DNA from: Gnetum montanum
Taxonomy: Eukaryota > Streptophyta > Gnetopsida > Gnetales > Gnetaceae
Assembly: GCA_015680685.1 (NCBI GenBank)
Contig: MNCI01017812.1
Location: 14,251 to 71,247 of the forward strand
Length of the DNA stretch: 56,997 nucleotides
Reading direction: 5' to 3'
Part shown: positions 22,062 through 32,987 of the stretch, in pieces
Position numbering within the stretch: position 1 is the stretch's first letter
How the letters are laid out: each line of letters starts with the position of its first letter
Program-made: the position numbers and the translations under genes
The notes under the pieces: generated by a model
The model's input: only the letters and a program-made list of their open reading frames with translations
What the model was told of the DNA's origin: nothing
Database searches by the model: none

Positions 22062-24229
22062 GCTATGCTATACAAAATTTATATTATATACCAAAGATAC
22101 TATATTAAATACTAAACCATAAATCATTAGTTTAAGCTACAAAGGGAAAAAAAACATTAAATATAAGTTAAAGAAAAGGATAGTTCCAAGTATTATTCCT
22201 ACACTCTATAGAAAAGCATGAAAAATTATAAAAATCATACATTAATTATAAGGGAAAATCAACCTAACAAAACATAAGATGTTTGATAGAAGAAAAAAAT
22301 GAAAGATGTTAGAGATATCTTATGTAAATTCTCCATTGCATGTAGATGCCCTAAGAGATTTTCCATTGGTGATTCTATTCATCAAGCCTATCATTTATTT
22401 TCTTACCTCTTTATCATTAGAGCTTCAAGGGTATCTTTACTCTTGAATGGTGATCTTCATAGAGCAGAAATAAAGCAAGTGCATTTCCCTAGCTTCACTG
22501 AGTAACTCATTCTTAGTTAATATAGAGATGATGTATTTTTCTTTACTTAGATATAGTGGTGCATATATATTAAAAGCTATTTATATTCTCTATATTTATT
22601 ATGTTTCTTTAGGAAGATAAATGAACTAGGATAAATGTATTGGTATTCACCTATGCTATCTTGTTGAGGATATATTATTACAAGCCATTAAAAAATATAT
22701 TGATCTAATTCATCCCTTAAAAATTCTAGGCATCCTCTTATGCATTATATGATCTACTATTAAACTCTAGTTGCATGTGCTTGCGAAAGTTCAATAAAAA
22801 ATTATCATGTGGATCCCGCACATCCTCTCTCATCCTCTCTCATAGATTAATAGTTATTAAGTACACTCTCTCATATATTCATTTATACAAATCTTTAATT
22901 TTATCCTCTTATTCTAGAGATATGAAAAAAACTTGCATTCTAGATAAATTTTTATAGGGTAATGTTGTAATGGTAATCAATAAAGAAGGTACCATCAATT
23001 GAAGCAAAGTGATGATAAGGTGTTTATTTCTCAAGTTGTAAGACTCAAGTTTGAGCTTAGGCACAATCACTCAAAAGAGGTTAGGTTTCCACTTATTCAC
23101 CAACCCTCTTATGACCTCACCTTGATGGGATGAGAATTAAGCCTCTAGGAAATAATCCTTTTTAATATTAATGAATAAAAAATATTTTCAGGATGGTTTA
23201 GAACTTTGTAAAATTCCTAAAGATTCTAGTGAACATGAATCACCTAATCTTCTTTACCAAAGTACCTTCTAGCTATTAAATGGTTTGCTAGAGCTTATAC
23301 AAATAATGATCCTTGGTATATTCTTATTTAAAATAGGCTACAATAAATTAAACCCAATTATTACTAAAGAAGATAACCTATCCACTAGTTTACTTTGATA
23401 TTTTCTCCTATACATATTAGATGTCTAGAATCTTTCATTTTACATAATCTTTAGAGAGCTTAGAGAAGACTTTAACTTTTGGTATCTTGGAATCCACTTG
23501 GTTAGTTACACTCTAATCTAGAGAGAATATGTATCTTGTCAATTACCATAGTTGGTACTACAAATGCACCTATTGGTAGAGTTTTTGGATTTTTTTAAAT
23601 GAAATCAATTAGACTTAACATAATTTAATTATAGAAATCTTCCTCAATACACTATTTCATTATATAAAGAATTGTAATAAGTAGCTCAAATACCTACTTT
23701 TTTAGATAATATCATTATTGAGAATCTTTAATATAGTAGTTATGTTCAAGTTCGAACCTAAGCCTTAAAACTTACCATCATTCAAAGGATTTGGAATATC
23801 TAGATCTTTTAAAAATCAATAGAAGAATATGTTCAAACATTTGTGACCTTCTTTCATGTAACTCAAAATTTCTCTCTTCCTATGATTTTTGATTCATAAT
23901 GTCTTGTACCTTGGCTATAGGCTACAATAATTTTTCCTTTTTGCAATAATATTAAAAATTCTATCCATTTTATGCTCCAAATGCATTCATGCACATAGAC
24001 TTTGGAACTGTATTTTCACATGTATCCATATCCTAAACTAGTCTTCAATTCCAATTTATAGGTTTATTTTACTTTGGAGACCTACCACTTGTGATAGAAT
24101 GGTTGGGCTCTTTTCCATAGACAATTCATTTTTCAATTTTAAAAATAACACTACTCTATCATTTTAACTAGTATTAATCCATCTATAGTTATTAGATTTA
24201 GTTTTGTAACTTCTCTTACTTCAACTCAA
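22062..24229. other. AT-rich spacer, nothing recognised
   Basis: About 2.2 kb of AT-rich sequence without an open frame showing protein-like features on either strand. Small frames such as 22299-22505 (+) have no recognisable motif. No LTR termini, tRNA or RNA gene is apparent. Confidence 0.5.
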
Positions 24230-25780
24230 ATGTAATTAGCTTAGTTACGTACTTATAATTTAGCCAAGAGACTCCTGAAAAAACTAAGTTGATTTTTAGT
24301 TCATCTACTTTATTAAAAGTTTTACCAGATTTGATGTATTCCATGACAATTTTGGTTATATTGTTATGATTACATAACAATTTTGGTCAAATCATTATGA
24401 TTGCATGATGAGAAGGATAAAATATTTCTAAAATCTCATAGACCATTTTTTTCATACTTGTTTTCCTTGTCCTTCCTAATTTCATTTCATATCCATTGCA
24501 ATACATAAATATCAAAGTTGTTGATTCTCTTGGAGTAAATATATTAGTTTTATAGATTGAATATTATTTAGCATTACTTATAAGCTCTACTTAGAGCATT
24601 AAGGATAAATTATATTAGCTATATATTATTAATATATATCTATAGTTTGGCTGAGAAAATCTTGCAAAATTTGACTTCAATTTTAGTTCATCTACTGTAT
24701 TCAAAATTATCCAAGTTACCATTTTACCAAATTCAATGTATTCCATAATAATTTTGGTCAAAATCATTGTGGTTACATGATGATAAGGATAACTAATTCT
24801 AAGTTTGGTAATAAATCTTGAGCTACAAAATATTTATGAATTCTCATGAATTGTTGTTTTCCATATATATTTCTCTTACCTTTTCTAATTTCACTACATG
24901 TGCATTGCAATATAAAACACAAACATAGATGCAAATATGTTGGTGTTATAAATTGAATATTATTTAGCATTATTTATAGGATCTACCTAGAGCATTATGG
25001 ATAAACTAGCTTAGTTATATATTTATGATATATATCTATAATTTGATGGAGAAAAGCTTGCAAAAACTAAGTTGAATTTTAATTCATGTATTGTATTGAA
25101 AATTATTAAAGTTACCATTATACCAAATTTGATGTATTCTATTATAATTTTGGTCAAATCATTATGATCTTATGATGAGAAGAGTAACTAATTTTAAGTT
25201 TTGTAATAAATCTTATGCTACAAAATATTTTTGGGTTCTCATGAATTGTTATTTTCCATGCATGCTCCATTTGCCCTTCTAAGTTTCTTCCTTATGCATT
25301 GCAATACAAAAACATAAATATAGAATCTGCAAATTTGCTTAGAGCATGTTAGCATTATGGATGAAATATTATTTAACATTACTTGTAGGAGCATCATGAT
25401 GAGATTATTATTTAATGTTACCAATATACAATTAGTAATGGGCCTTTAGGCTTAAACTAGCTTAGTTATATGTATCTTATAATATATAACTATAATTTTA
25501 GTTGAAAAATCTTGAAAAAAATAAGTTGAATTTTAGTTCATCTACTATATCAAGTCATCATTTTACAAGATTCAAAGTATTTCATAACAATTTAGTTATT
25601 TGATCAAATCGCTATGATTGCATGATGAGAGGGATAACTAATTTCAAGTTTGGTATAAATCTTATGCTAAAAAATATTTCTAAATTCTCATAGATTGTTA
25701 TTTTTTATGCATGCTTCATCCTTGCCCTTTTCCATTTTATTTCTTATGCATTGCAATACAACATAAACACAAAAGTTATG
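24230..25780. repeat. Degenerate tandem repeat, about four units of 390-450 bp
   Basis: An ordered set of words recurs: AAACTAAGTTGAATTTTAGTTCATC, then TTTTGGTCAAATCATTATGAT, TGATGAGAAGGATAACTAAT, ATTGTTATTTTCCATGCATGC, TGCATTGCAATACA and GAATATTATTTAGCATTAC. The first word occurs near 24280, 24665, 25065 and 25518, so the units are roughly 390, 400 and 450 bp. The units are well diverged from one another. No coding potential is seen. The array is broken by the LINE at 25791, and related words reappear at 29610-29760. Confidence 0.75.
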
Positions 25781-26099
25781 TGTTCACTTTGGGGGTGGGG
25801 TGTGGGGTGTGGGGTGTGGGGAGGTTGTTAAGGTGAGCCACAAACTAAAGAAAAAAACCTTAAAACCAAAGCATTAACAGAGCCCAAAGTTGCAAGATGA
25901 CCCCCCTAGTCACCTACAACAAGATAAAAAAATTTTGCACCTCCTAGGATGAAAGCTAAAAACCAAAACAGGAAATTCAAAAGAGATACCACTTAAGAGA
26001 AAGTAATATTATTGGTAAAGCCTAGTTCTCAACATTGAAGTTGAACATTACAAGCAATAGAGCATTTCATACCATAGTCAATTCAATGTAGTTGGTGTT

Positions 26100-27520
26100 T
26101 TGATCCTAGGCATCTAAACAACATTTCTAAATAAAGAAAATAATCTCAAATAAGAGGATTTTCCAAGCCTTTTAAAGGTGTCACTTAACAAAATCATCTT
26201 TGAAGATACATAGAGGGAAATCAACAAAATGGTTAGGAATAAAAACCTGGGGATATTAACACCACTTTCAAATTTTTCAAAAGAACGAGCAATCCCAAAA
26301 GACATGCACAAAAGAGTCATCATCTTGACAAATGGTGCATTTAGGAAAATCAATGCCTAAGAAGTAAAGCCTATGTCTAATGGGAAGACCTTGATGAATC
26401 AAGGACCAGAAAAAAAAATGGTGCTTAGGTTGGGCCTTGGAAGTCCAAACACAATGAAAAATAGCTTTCCAATGGTGATCCTCAAGATGCAAACTCCATC
26501 TTCTATTTAAAGTGGAGAGTTGGAATTCTTGTGCATGAAACCAAGATTTGGCTTTAGAAAGGTGTAGGGAACACAGAGGGGAACCATTAGGCCAAAACCA
26601 GTCATCATACCAAGGAGTATTATTATGCAACTTAGGAACACCAAAGTTGAAGAGAACATGCTTAATGTGCTAGTAAATAAGAGTATCTATGCAACTTAAT
26701 GTGCTTAAAGTTGAAGTAACTTTTGCATGGTACCAAGAGAGGGTAGTAGAGTCATTCCTAATAGAAAATAATTTGAGCAACATGATAGAGATTGTAATCA
26801 ATAAAATGACTGGCTCTATGAGAAAATTCTTCATAAAGACAACCCAAACTCTTTTTGAAAATAGGATACCACTAGATGAAATGCATCAACAAAGATTTCA
26901 AGCTTAACGGGGTAGGTTTCCATTGCAAAAATCCTTTAAGTTGACTCCAACATTGCCAAATTTGCTTGAACAAGAAAGAACCTATAATCCTTTGAGAACC
27001 TCTGCCAATGATCCAATTGCTCCAATGAGTGTTTTTCCATCTTTGGCAATTACCAAGACAAGAAATATTATGCCTAAAAAGGACCTTCCAAGCTTCATCT
27101 CATTCTATACAACGAGTGACCCACTTGGAGGCCAAGAGAATACTTTGATGCTCAATAGAGATCAGGCCTAAGCTCCCATGTTCCTTACTTAAAGTGCAGA
27201 TATCCCAAGCAACTCAATGAAAAGCTTTGTGATTGTCCTTATCCCCCCATAAAATATTCCTAAGAATTTTGTTGATGCACTGAAAGGAAGATTTGGAAGG
27301 AACCCTAAAGGAAGAGTAGTACATGTGAGTGAAGCTCAAAATATGATTAACTACAATAAATCTACATGCAAGAGATAAGGTTTTAGAAGTCCATTTCAAA
27401 GCTTTATGTTTCACTTGTTCCATCACATTATTCCATAAGGTAGTGGGAGTAGAAAATAAAGCTATCGAGATACCCAAAAGGGTGAAAAAATTTGTAGGAG
27501 AAAGCCACTTGATATTAAAA
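26100..27520 (-). pseudogene. LINE C-terminal region with zf-RVT domain
   Basis: The piece at 27477-27214 contains L-S-L-A-C-R-F-I-V-V-N-H-I-L and I-L-W-G-D-K-D-N, the region after the RT thumb in plant LINE ORF2. The piece at 26630-26277 has P-K-H-H-F-F-F-W-S-L-I-H-Q-G-L-P, then C-T-I-C-Q-D-D-D-S-F-V-H-V-F-W-D-C, matching the zf-RVT pattern C-x2-C ... H-x-F-x2-C. It is fragmented by stops. The zf-RVT domain is a putative nucleic-acid-binding module. Confidence 0.85.
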
Positions 27521-27559
27521 TGATAAGTCCAAGTAGGCCTTAGAGAGAAGCTAGACTGA

Positions 27560-28790
27560 ATAGCTTGTGTTTTGTTCTAATTAATTTTAGCTCTTGAGGC
27601 TCTACAATAGATGTCAATGCAATCCAAGGCAATGTTAAAATTATTATGGTCCTCAAGCAAAGTGAGAAAAGTGTCATCTGCAAACTGGCTATAAACAAGA
27701 TGTGAAAGAGAGATACCTCTTAACCTCATAAAATCATTGTGAATTCTAAGAACAAATCTAAGAGCATCAGTAGCAAGGATAAAAAAATAAGGAGCTAAGG
27801 GGCATCCTTGTTGTACTAATTTTTGAAGCTCAATAACCTTAGAGAAGGTTCTGTTAATACAAATAACTAAAGAGGCCTTTGATAAAACCATATCAATATG
27901 TCTATCAAAACCAGTACCAAAGTTATGATGCTTAACTACACTTCTTAAAAAGAACCAATCAAGCATGTCATAATCTTTCGCAAAATTGAGGTTAAGTAGA
28001 ATGGCTTTTTGATTAGTGGAAGAAGCCCAATGCAAGCTCTAAATAGCAATAACAACATTGTCTAAAATATACCTACCTTGAACAAAACCAATTTACTCTT
28101 TGCTTATGAGATGAGGAAGAAAATAATTTATTGGCTATAGCTTTAACAATAGTTTTGTAGATAACATTTAAAGAGTGACAGGGTGCCATTTGCTAATGCA
28201 CATACAATCTCCTGACTTGGGTAGAAGCTTAATAATACTAGCATTGATCACTTTGCCAAAGGAAACTTTCCTAAGAGCTTCCATATACAAACTATAGACA
28301 ATATCTTGAAGAGTGGGCCAAAATTTCTTGAAAAATTTTATAGGAAGAACATCCATACCAGGGGCTTTGCCATCATGGAGTTGTTGAAGAGCTTTACCAA
28401 GATCTTGGTTAGAAAGAAGAGTAGCATCACCAAAGATGGAACAATTAAAAGAAGTAATAACTCTTAAACAGGTATTAACAGTGGGATCAATAGCTTCTTT
28501 ACAAAAAGTCCTAGAGTAAAAATCAAAGAAAGCCTGGAACATGTTAGTCTTGGAAGTAAAGATATTATCATTGACTTGAATAGCTAGGATTTTAGGGGAC
28601 AAGTATCCCCCTTTGAGGAGACGAAAAAAATCTTTAGTAGCCTGGTCATCCATGTGAAGCCAAGAAAGATGGATGCGAAGGTGAGCACCTTTGGCTTCAT
28701 GGTGATCCATCATATGCATGTTCTCCTTGTTGCAAGTGACAGAATTAAGCCTCAATAGCTTCACCTCTATTAATGGCATTTTGTAATAAA
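27560..28790 (-). pseudogene. LINE reverse transcriptase, broken
   Basis: D-G-K-A-P-G-M-D-V-L-P-I-K-F-F near 28375 is the conserved start of the non-LTR RT. A-S-I-I-K-L-L-P-K-S-G follows. The catalytic motif F-A-D-D-T is intact at 27672-27683, and Q-Q-G-C-P-L-A-P lies upstream near 27815. A gap and frame change between 28168 and 28035 removes open coding between the two halves. The RT would copy the LINE RNA at a nicked target. Confidence 0.88.
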
Positions 28791-29044
28791 GAGATTTCCT
28801 TGTGAAGGTTGAACTTATGAGAATTTAGTCTTGAAGCCACCAATTTACCCACATGTTTGGAAAACCGCTGAAGGTGAGTACAAGCGTTAGTCCACCAATT
28901 AATCCAACCATCTTCTCCAAGGGGTTTAGGATCCAAATTCCATATTTGCATCAATAAAGAGCAAAGGGAGCTACTATGAAGAAAGACAATGTTAAAAATA
29001 TAAAGGTCATTGGAAGAGCAGGAGCAACCAGAGAGGGAAAGAGA

Positions 29045-29582
29045 CTAATGAATAGGATAATGATCTAAAAGAACTTGGGTATAATTTGCTTGAACAAGAG
29101 CACCGTTGGTGATAGTAAATTGAATAGAAGCATTTGCAGATAGATAGACCCAATCCAACCTAGAAGAAATGTAGGAGTCTCCATGTCTAGCATTGCTCCA
29201 AGTAAACCAATTAGAAGTACTAGAAGAGGGATAGCTTTCATTAGCTTCTTGCAAATTTAATTTGCTCTTCAACGAAATGCAAACAAAAAGCTCATAATTG
29301 TCTAAACCACCTCTCTATCCTCCAAACTTTATCCTCTAGATGCTCAATCATATTAAAGTCTCCCACGATGATCCAATTAGCTACGGGCAAGTTATGCCCA
29401 AGCCAATTCCAAAAAGGCTTCCGGTCATTTAGTTTACAAGGAGTGTAAATGGAAATGATCCCTAAGATTTCATTAGCGTACTGTAACCAAACCCAAACAC
29501 AATGCTTTGAATTTCACAACTGTGATCAATAAGAGACTGCTACCACTTACTATGAAGCAGAGTTATAGCTCCCCCTTTACCA
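29045..29582 (-). pseudogene. LINE endonuclease, C-terminal part only
   Basis: V-G-D-F-N-M-I near 29370 and W-F-T-W-S-N-A-R ... S-R-L-D-W-V-Y near 29210-29140 are motifs of the C-terminal half of the APE-like endonuclease of L1-type LINEs. L-D-H-Y-P-I-H near 29050 contains the final catalytic D-H. The N-terminal half is absent because the insertion is 5'-truncated at 29582. Frames are interrupted. Confidence 0.8.
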
Positions 29583-29592
29583 TGTTCACTTT

Positions 29593-30000
29593 GAGCATTG
29601 ATAGGCTCTTCTTTGGAGTATTATAGATAGAATATTATTTATTGGTATATATAGGCTCCCCTTGAGCTTTATGGATGAAATATCATTTAGTATTACCACT
29701 CTATGATTGGTAGTTGGCATTTGGGCCAAAATTATTATTTAACATTGTGAATAGTCTCACCTTAGCGTGTAATATTATTGGCCGTTAGTTCTCCCATTAG
29801 TTCAACAACTTTTATCAAAAATAATTTAATTATTAGAGATGTTCGTATTCTTCGTGCAGTAGTTTACCTATTGCCACGTGGTCAAGGATTGCTATTTTAA
29901 TGACAGCAAATATTACTCATATTGTAACTATTGCTCTTTCCTTTGTTGCTGTATCTTCATTCAATAAATCGATACACTACTTGTTTATATGAACTTATCT
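29593..30000. other. Tandem-repeat remnant right of the LINE, then spacer
   Basis: AGAATATTATTTATTGGTAT and GGATGAAATATCATTTAGTATTACC resemble words in the array at 24230-25780, so the LINE split that array. After about 29760 I see nothing identifiable. Confidence 0.6.
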
Positions 30001-30672
30001 CAACTTTATAGTCTCGTTAATTCTCAATCCATACAACCTATGGTCCATGTGGGGTATTGTAATTTTCCGTGTGAAATATAAAGTTCCATCAAAAAACTAT
30101 ATACCTTAACCTTATATAGTCTAGCTTTTGGTTACAACTTACTTTTTATGGCATAAATTAAAATGATGTCAATCTTATGTAATCTCAAGAAGTTGTTAGA
30201 GGTACCCTTGCATCAACTGCACTCCTGCTTCAAAGCCATGATTCCCGGCGAAACATATGATCTTAAGGATTGTTCATGAATGAATTCCTGAGAAGAGGGA
30301 TATCAGTCTTACGTGGATGCTTCAAGCATTTTATAGCAGGTGTTATGCCTTGGCTTTTTACAGTTTTTGAGATTCTAAGCATACAGAATATTTATTAGAT
30401 CATTTCCTCGGGTAAGGTTTTCGTACATAAGTTCATATTGTCTAGCTAAATTGGGAAAATTGAACGTGCTCTTAAAATCTGCATACTGGTACAACTACCG
30501 AGTACCAGGTGAATACGATTGAAATCATGCCAACAAGAACAGTCGGGTCTTACTCGATAACGTAACGGAATAACAGATAATTATCAAATCCTAGCGAGAA
30601 GCTTGGGCAGTTCACATCCAATGCGGAATTCGCAGACATTCCATCCATTCCAAAAACAGCGATGTTGCCTGC
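30001..30672 (+). promoter_or_regulatory. Upstream region of the repeat-protein gene
   Basis: This stretch of about 670 bp without a gene separates the repeat remnant from the TATA box. Its composition is more balanced than the spacer to the left. It probably contains the promoter, by position only. I cannot name cis elements with confidence. Confidence 0.4.
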
Positions 30673-30680
30673 TATAAATA
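30673..30680 (+). promoter_or_regulatory. TATA box of the repeat-protein gene
   Basis: TATAAATA lies 135 bp upstream of the ATG at 30815. A transcription start would be expected near 30705, giving a 5' leader of about 110 bp. The pairing with a signal-peptide ORF is what makes this box credible. Confidence 0.65.
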
Positions 30681-30814
30681 AAACAGCTACCTGCCAAGCT
30701 GCTCACTGCTTTCTGAAATTTTATTCCTCCTCTCTATCACAAATACAAAGGCAGAGGATAAACAAATTATATACTTGGTTTGAAATTTCTCTGGTTTGGT
30801 GATATGCTATAATA

Positions 30815-31711
30815 ATGAAGGGCATTATGAAGCATGTGCTAATAATGGCAGCACTGTGTGCTGCAGCAGCACCCCAATCAAGCTGGGCCGAGTCTAGGGC
30901 AAGGTTGGGCAGGAAGAGCTTGAGCTTGTTGCAGGGGCAAATAGATGAGGTGGATGAGTACGTCCCTGCCACAAACACCAACAGTTTATATACCAACAAG
31001 GCCAGCATTAATGGGTTGGGCAGCAAAAAAGCAAAAGGGCCTGTTCCACCAGAGGGTCCTTCTCAGTGCACAGTTGATGGCTGCCCTCCCCCATATGGGA
31101 TTCAGAGCACATTCACCAACAGCAAAAGCTTCCAGGTGAATCAAGCTCCCAAAAGTAGTTTCCAGGTGGATCATGAAGGTTCCAAAATGCCTTCTCCAAC
31201 CTCCTTTAATAGCAAAGTGTTCCAGGTTGATAATGAAGGTGCCCAAAAGCCTCCCCCTCCCCCGAGCTTCAGTAGCAAAAGTTTCGAGGTTGATGATAAT
31301 GGTTCCAACGAGCCTCCTCCCACCTTCAGTAGCAAAAGCTTTGAAGTAGATAATGGTAAGAAAAAGCCTTTTCCTTCGGGCTTTAATGTGAAAAGTTTTT
31401 ATGTTAATGATAATCCCAAAAGGCCTTCTCACAGCTTCAGTAGCAAAGGCTATGAAATTGATGGTACCAAGAAGTTTATTCCTTCCAAGTTTTATGGTAA
31501 AAGTTTTGAGACTGATGATAATAGTGCCAGCAGACCTCCTTCCACCTTCAGGAGCAAAAGCTTTGAAATAGATAATGGTAAGAAAAAGCCTGTTTCTTCC
31601 AGCTTTAATGTGAAAAGTTTTTATATTCATGATGATATTAGAAGGCCTCCTCTCAGCTTCAATAGCAAAAGCTATGAAATTGATGGTACATGGCAAAAGT
31701 TTCCAGGTTAA
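30815..31711 (+). CDS. Secreted repeat protein with F-x-x-K-S-F-E-V-D units, apparent frameshift at the 3' end
   Basis: 298 codons. Residues 1-25 form a signal peptide: Lys start, hydrophobic core, Ala-rich, with S-S-W-A before a likely cleavage site. Residues 26-100 are non-repetitive, with a basic stretch (A-R-L-G-R-K) and two cysteines in C-T-V-D-G-C-P-P-P-Y. From residue 100 on, the protein is a tandem array with a core F-x-x-K-S-F-E-V-D and a variable linker of 10-12 residues rich in Pro, Lys, Asn and Ser. Four units (about residues 171-244) are duplicated as a 222-bp block (245 onward). No membrane segment follows the signal, so secretion to the wall or apoplast is inferred. The stop at 31709-31711 lies at a repeat junction and the repeats continue in another frame. 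The family is unknown to me; a loose likeness to plant organ-specific repeat proteins (DUF2775, K-S-F-E words) is possible. It is the only non-transposon gene candidate in the window. Confidence 0.8.
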   Translation: MKGIMKHVLIMAALCAAAAPQSSWAESRARLGRKSLSLLQGQIDEVDEYVPATNTNSLYTNKASINGLGSKKAKGPVPPEGPSQCTVDGCPPPYGIQSTFTNSKSFQVNQAPKSSFQVDHEGSKMPSPTSFNSKVFQVDNEGAQKPPPPPSFSSKSFEVDDNGSNEPPPTFSSKSFEVDNGKKKPFPSGFNVKSFYVNDNPKRPSHSFSSKGYEIDGTKKFIPSKFYGKSFETDDNSASRPPSTFRSKSFEIDNGKKKPVSSSFNVKSFYIHDDIRRPPLSFNSKSYEIDGTWQKFPG

Positions 31712-31850
31712 TTCTGCTGCCAAACATCCTCCTCCCAACTTTTATGGCAAAAGTTTCGAGGTTAATGGTACAAAGCAGCATCCTTCCAGCTTTAATAGCA
31801 AAAGCTTTGAGGTGAATGATGATCCCAAAAGTCCTGTGCCTGCAAGCTTT
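31105..31850 (+). repeat. Coding tandem repeat array with a 222-bp higher-order duplication
   Basis: About 14 units of roughly 50-60 bp, each carrying an AGYTTYRRTRGCAAAAGYTTYGAGGT-like core when aligned. A four-unit block at about 31325-31546 matches the next block from about 31547 onward, with words such as GATAATGGTAAGAAAAAGCC and TTTAATGTGAAAAGTTTTTA in both. The second block lacks about 26 bp after GATGGTAC, which produces the frameshift near 31690. Confidence 0.8.
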
Positions 31851-31865
31851 AACACCAATCCCTGA
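31690..31865 (+). pseudogene. Out-of-frame continuation of the repeat protein
   Basis: In the +1 frame relative to the upstream gene, three more units follow: G-K-S-F-Q-V-N, F-Y-G-K-S-F-E-V-N and F-N-S-K-S-F-E-V-N, with linkers of the same kind, ending in F-N-T-N-P and a TGA at 31863-31865. Because the repeat code is fully kept, the frame change must be recent, a sequencing error, or tolerated. A natural protein would end here if the frameshift were absent in other alleles. Confidence 0.75.
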
Positions 31866-31963
31866 ACTCCTGATTATTGCCCACCTCAGAATCCCTAGTC
31901 TGCATGCGTTGAAACGTTTCTATAAAGAGATGATTACTACATACGTTATAACATCTCGGAGGT

Positions 31964-31969
31964 AATAAA
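31964..31969 (+). terminator. Candidate poly(A) signal of the repeat-protein gene
   Basis: AATAAA about 100 bp after the second stop. Another AATAAA lies at 32137-32142. Either could define the 3' end. Plant poly(A) signals are loose, so this is supportive only. Confidence 0.45.
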
Positions 31970-32519
31970 ACTTCATATTGAGTTTCGATTTCATAATATA
32001 TTTTAAAACAAAATTTATTTATTATAATTATCACTGCTCAGGAACGGCGTCTCTCCGAGTTACCTGGAATGGACAATTTGTAATTATCATTATGACTCGC
32101 GTAATTTTAGATTCTTATTCCGTAAGTAACAAGTAAAATAAACTTTGTGTCTAACACATTTCAGCTGATCCGCAGTACTAAAACATTTGGTTCCTTACGA
32201 GAAGGATCAGAATAAGCATCAAGAATACAGCCAGCCATCCCACGCTGCCACAATCAAGCCAAATTGTAAATGCTAACGAAAGCGTTAAAGTGTTGTTTAC
32301 TAGAATTCAAATGAGGCACTGAGAATGGGTGAATTAGTACCCCAATAAAAACTTGGGCAGTCAAAGCTGATTTATGCTTAGAGATCAATCACAGAGGAAA
32401 CTGACACTCAAAAATTTGGTTGCATGCCTTGCTGAAATGGCTCTTGTACATGTACCTCAAAAGCTTTTTCTGTTGGGAGACAAAGCATTTCAGTAATCAT
32501 AAAAAAAAGTATACTAGGT
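31970..32519. other. Downstream spacer, nothing recognised
   Basis: It contains the second AATAAA (32137-32142) and otherwise no feature I can name. It ends at TAGGT (32515-32519), the expected TSD of element I; the partner copy is outside the readable part. Confidence 0.45.
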
Positions 32520-32977
32520 TGTGATTATTAGATCATTCATAGTAACAGTAAAAAATAAATTAACAGAAAAACACAAAAATATGTCTTTGAGAAAAACGAA
32601 GAAGACCCCAGCAAGAAATACGCTCAGAACTAATTTCTCAATTACAATGAATAGTAGAGAATGTTAACGAAAAAAGCACAGAGATAAAAGCCAAGCACAC
32701 TACCTTCAAGGCTTCCTTGTAACCATATTTATAGTATGAGATGGGCATCCACATAGTGTTAACCAAATGCAAACTAATATTAACAGCAGTAAAATGACGG
32801 AGATGACCAATAGTTTATATTGACTACATTGCAAATATCTGCTGTTAAATACTCAACATTGCATTATATTACACTATAACTATTATGCCATACAATTACA
32901 AAATGATAATGTTTGTAATCAAAGAGATGACAATATCTGAGTTTATGTGAATGGTAGTTGCCTTCACTTCACTCACA
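32520..32977 (-). repeat. Element I 3' LTR (458 bp)
   Basis: Bounded on the + strand by TGTGATTATTAG and CACTCACA. The PPT, AAAAAGGAGAAT on the coding strand, lies directly outside at about 32976-32987. The first part matches the 5' LTR fragment at 54684-54747, for example in GAAAAACACAA-AATAT. The coding-strand TG start and CA end are intact. Confidence 0.82.
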
Positions 32978-32987
32978 ATTCTCCTTT

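Larger units (their letters stand above)
25791..29582 (-). mobile_element. 5'-truncated L1-like LINE with 10-bp TSD
   Basis: TGTTCACTTT occurs at 25781-25790 and again at 29583-29592, exactly bounding a minus-strand LINE. From right to left, the partial endonuclease, RT and zf-RVT domain are readable. The 5' end starts inside the endonuclease, the usual result of incomplete target-primed reverse transcription. The 3' end on the coding strand is a C-rich tail, CCCCACA repeated, instead of poly(A). The element lies within the tandem repeat array. Many stops and frameshifts show that it is inactive. Confidence 0.88.

Noticed and set aside
22062-22066. GCTAT after the 3' LTR of A as evidence linking A with D
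   Set aside because: D has the same TSD word, but a 5-mer match between unrelated sites is likely by chance, and the left partner of A is missing.
24230-25780. Repeat array considered as a CRISPR array
   Set aside because: Units are hundreds of bases, diverged, without short exact repeats and spacers, and the genome is eukaryotic.
25791-25830. TGTGGGG repeats as interstitial telomere sequence
   Set aside because: Plant telomeres are TTTAGGG. This run is the reverse complement of the LINE 3' tail and is bounded by its TSD.
30986-31738. Long open frame (250 codons) on the minus strand across the repeat-protein gene
   Set aside because: It is the antisense shadow of a tandem repeat whose unit length keeps frames open. 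The + strand frame has a signal peptide, TATA box and conserved repeat core; the minus frame has none.
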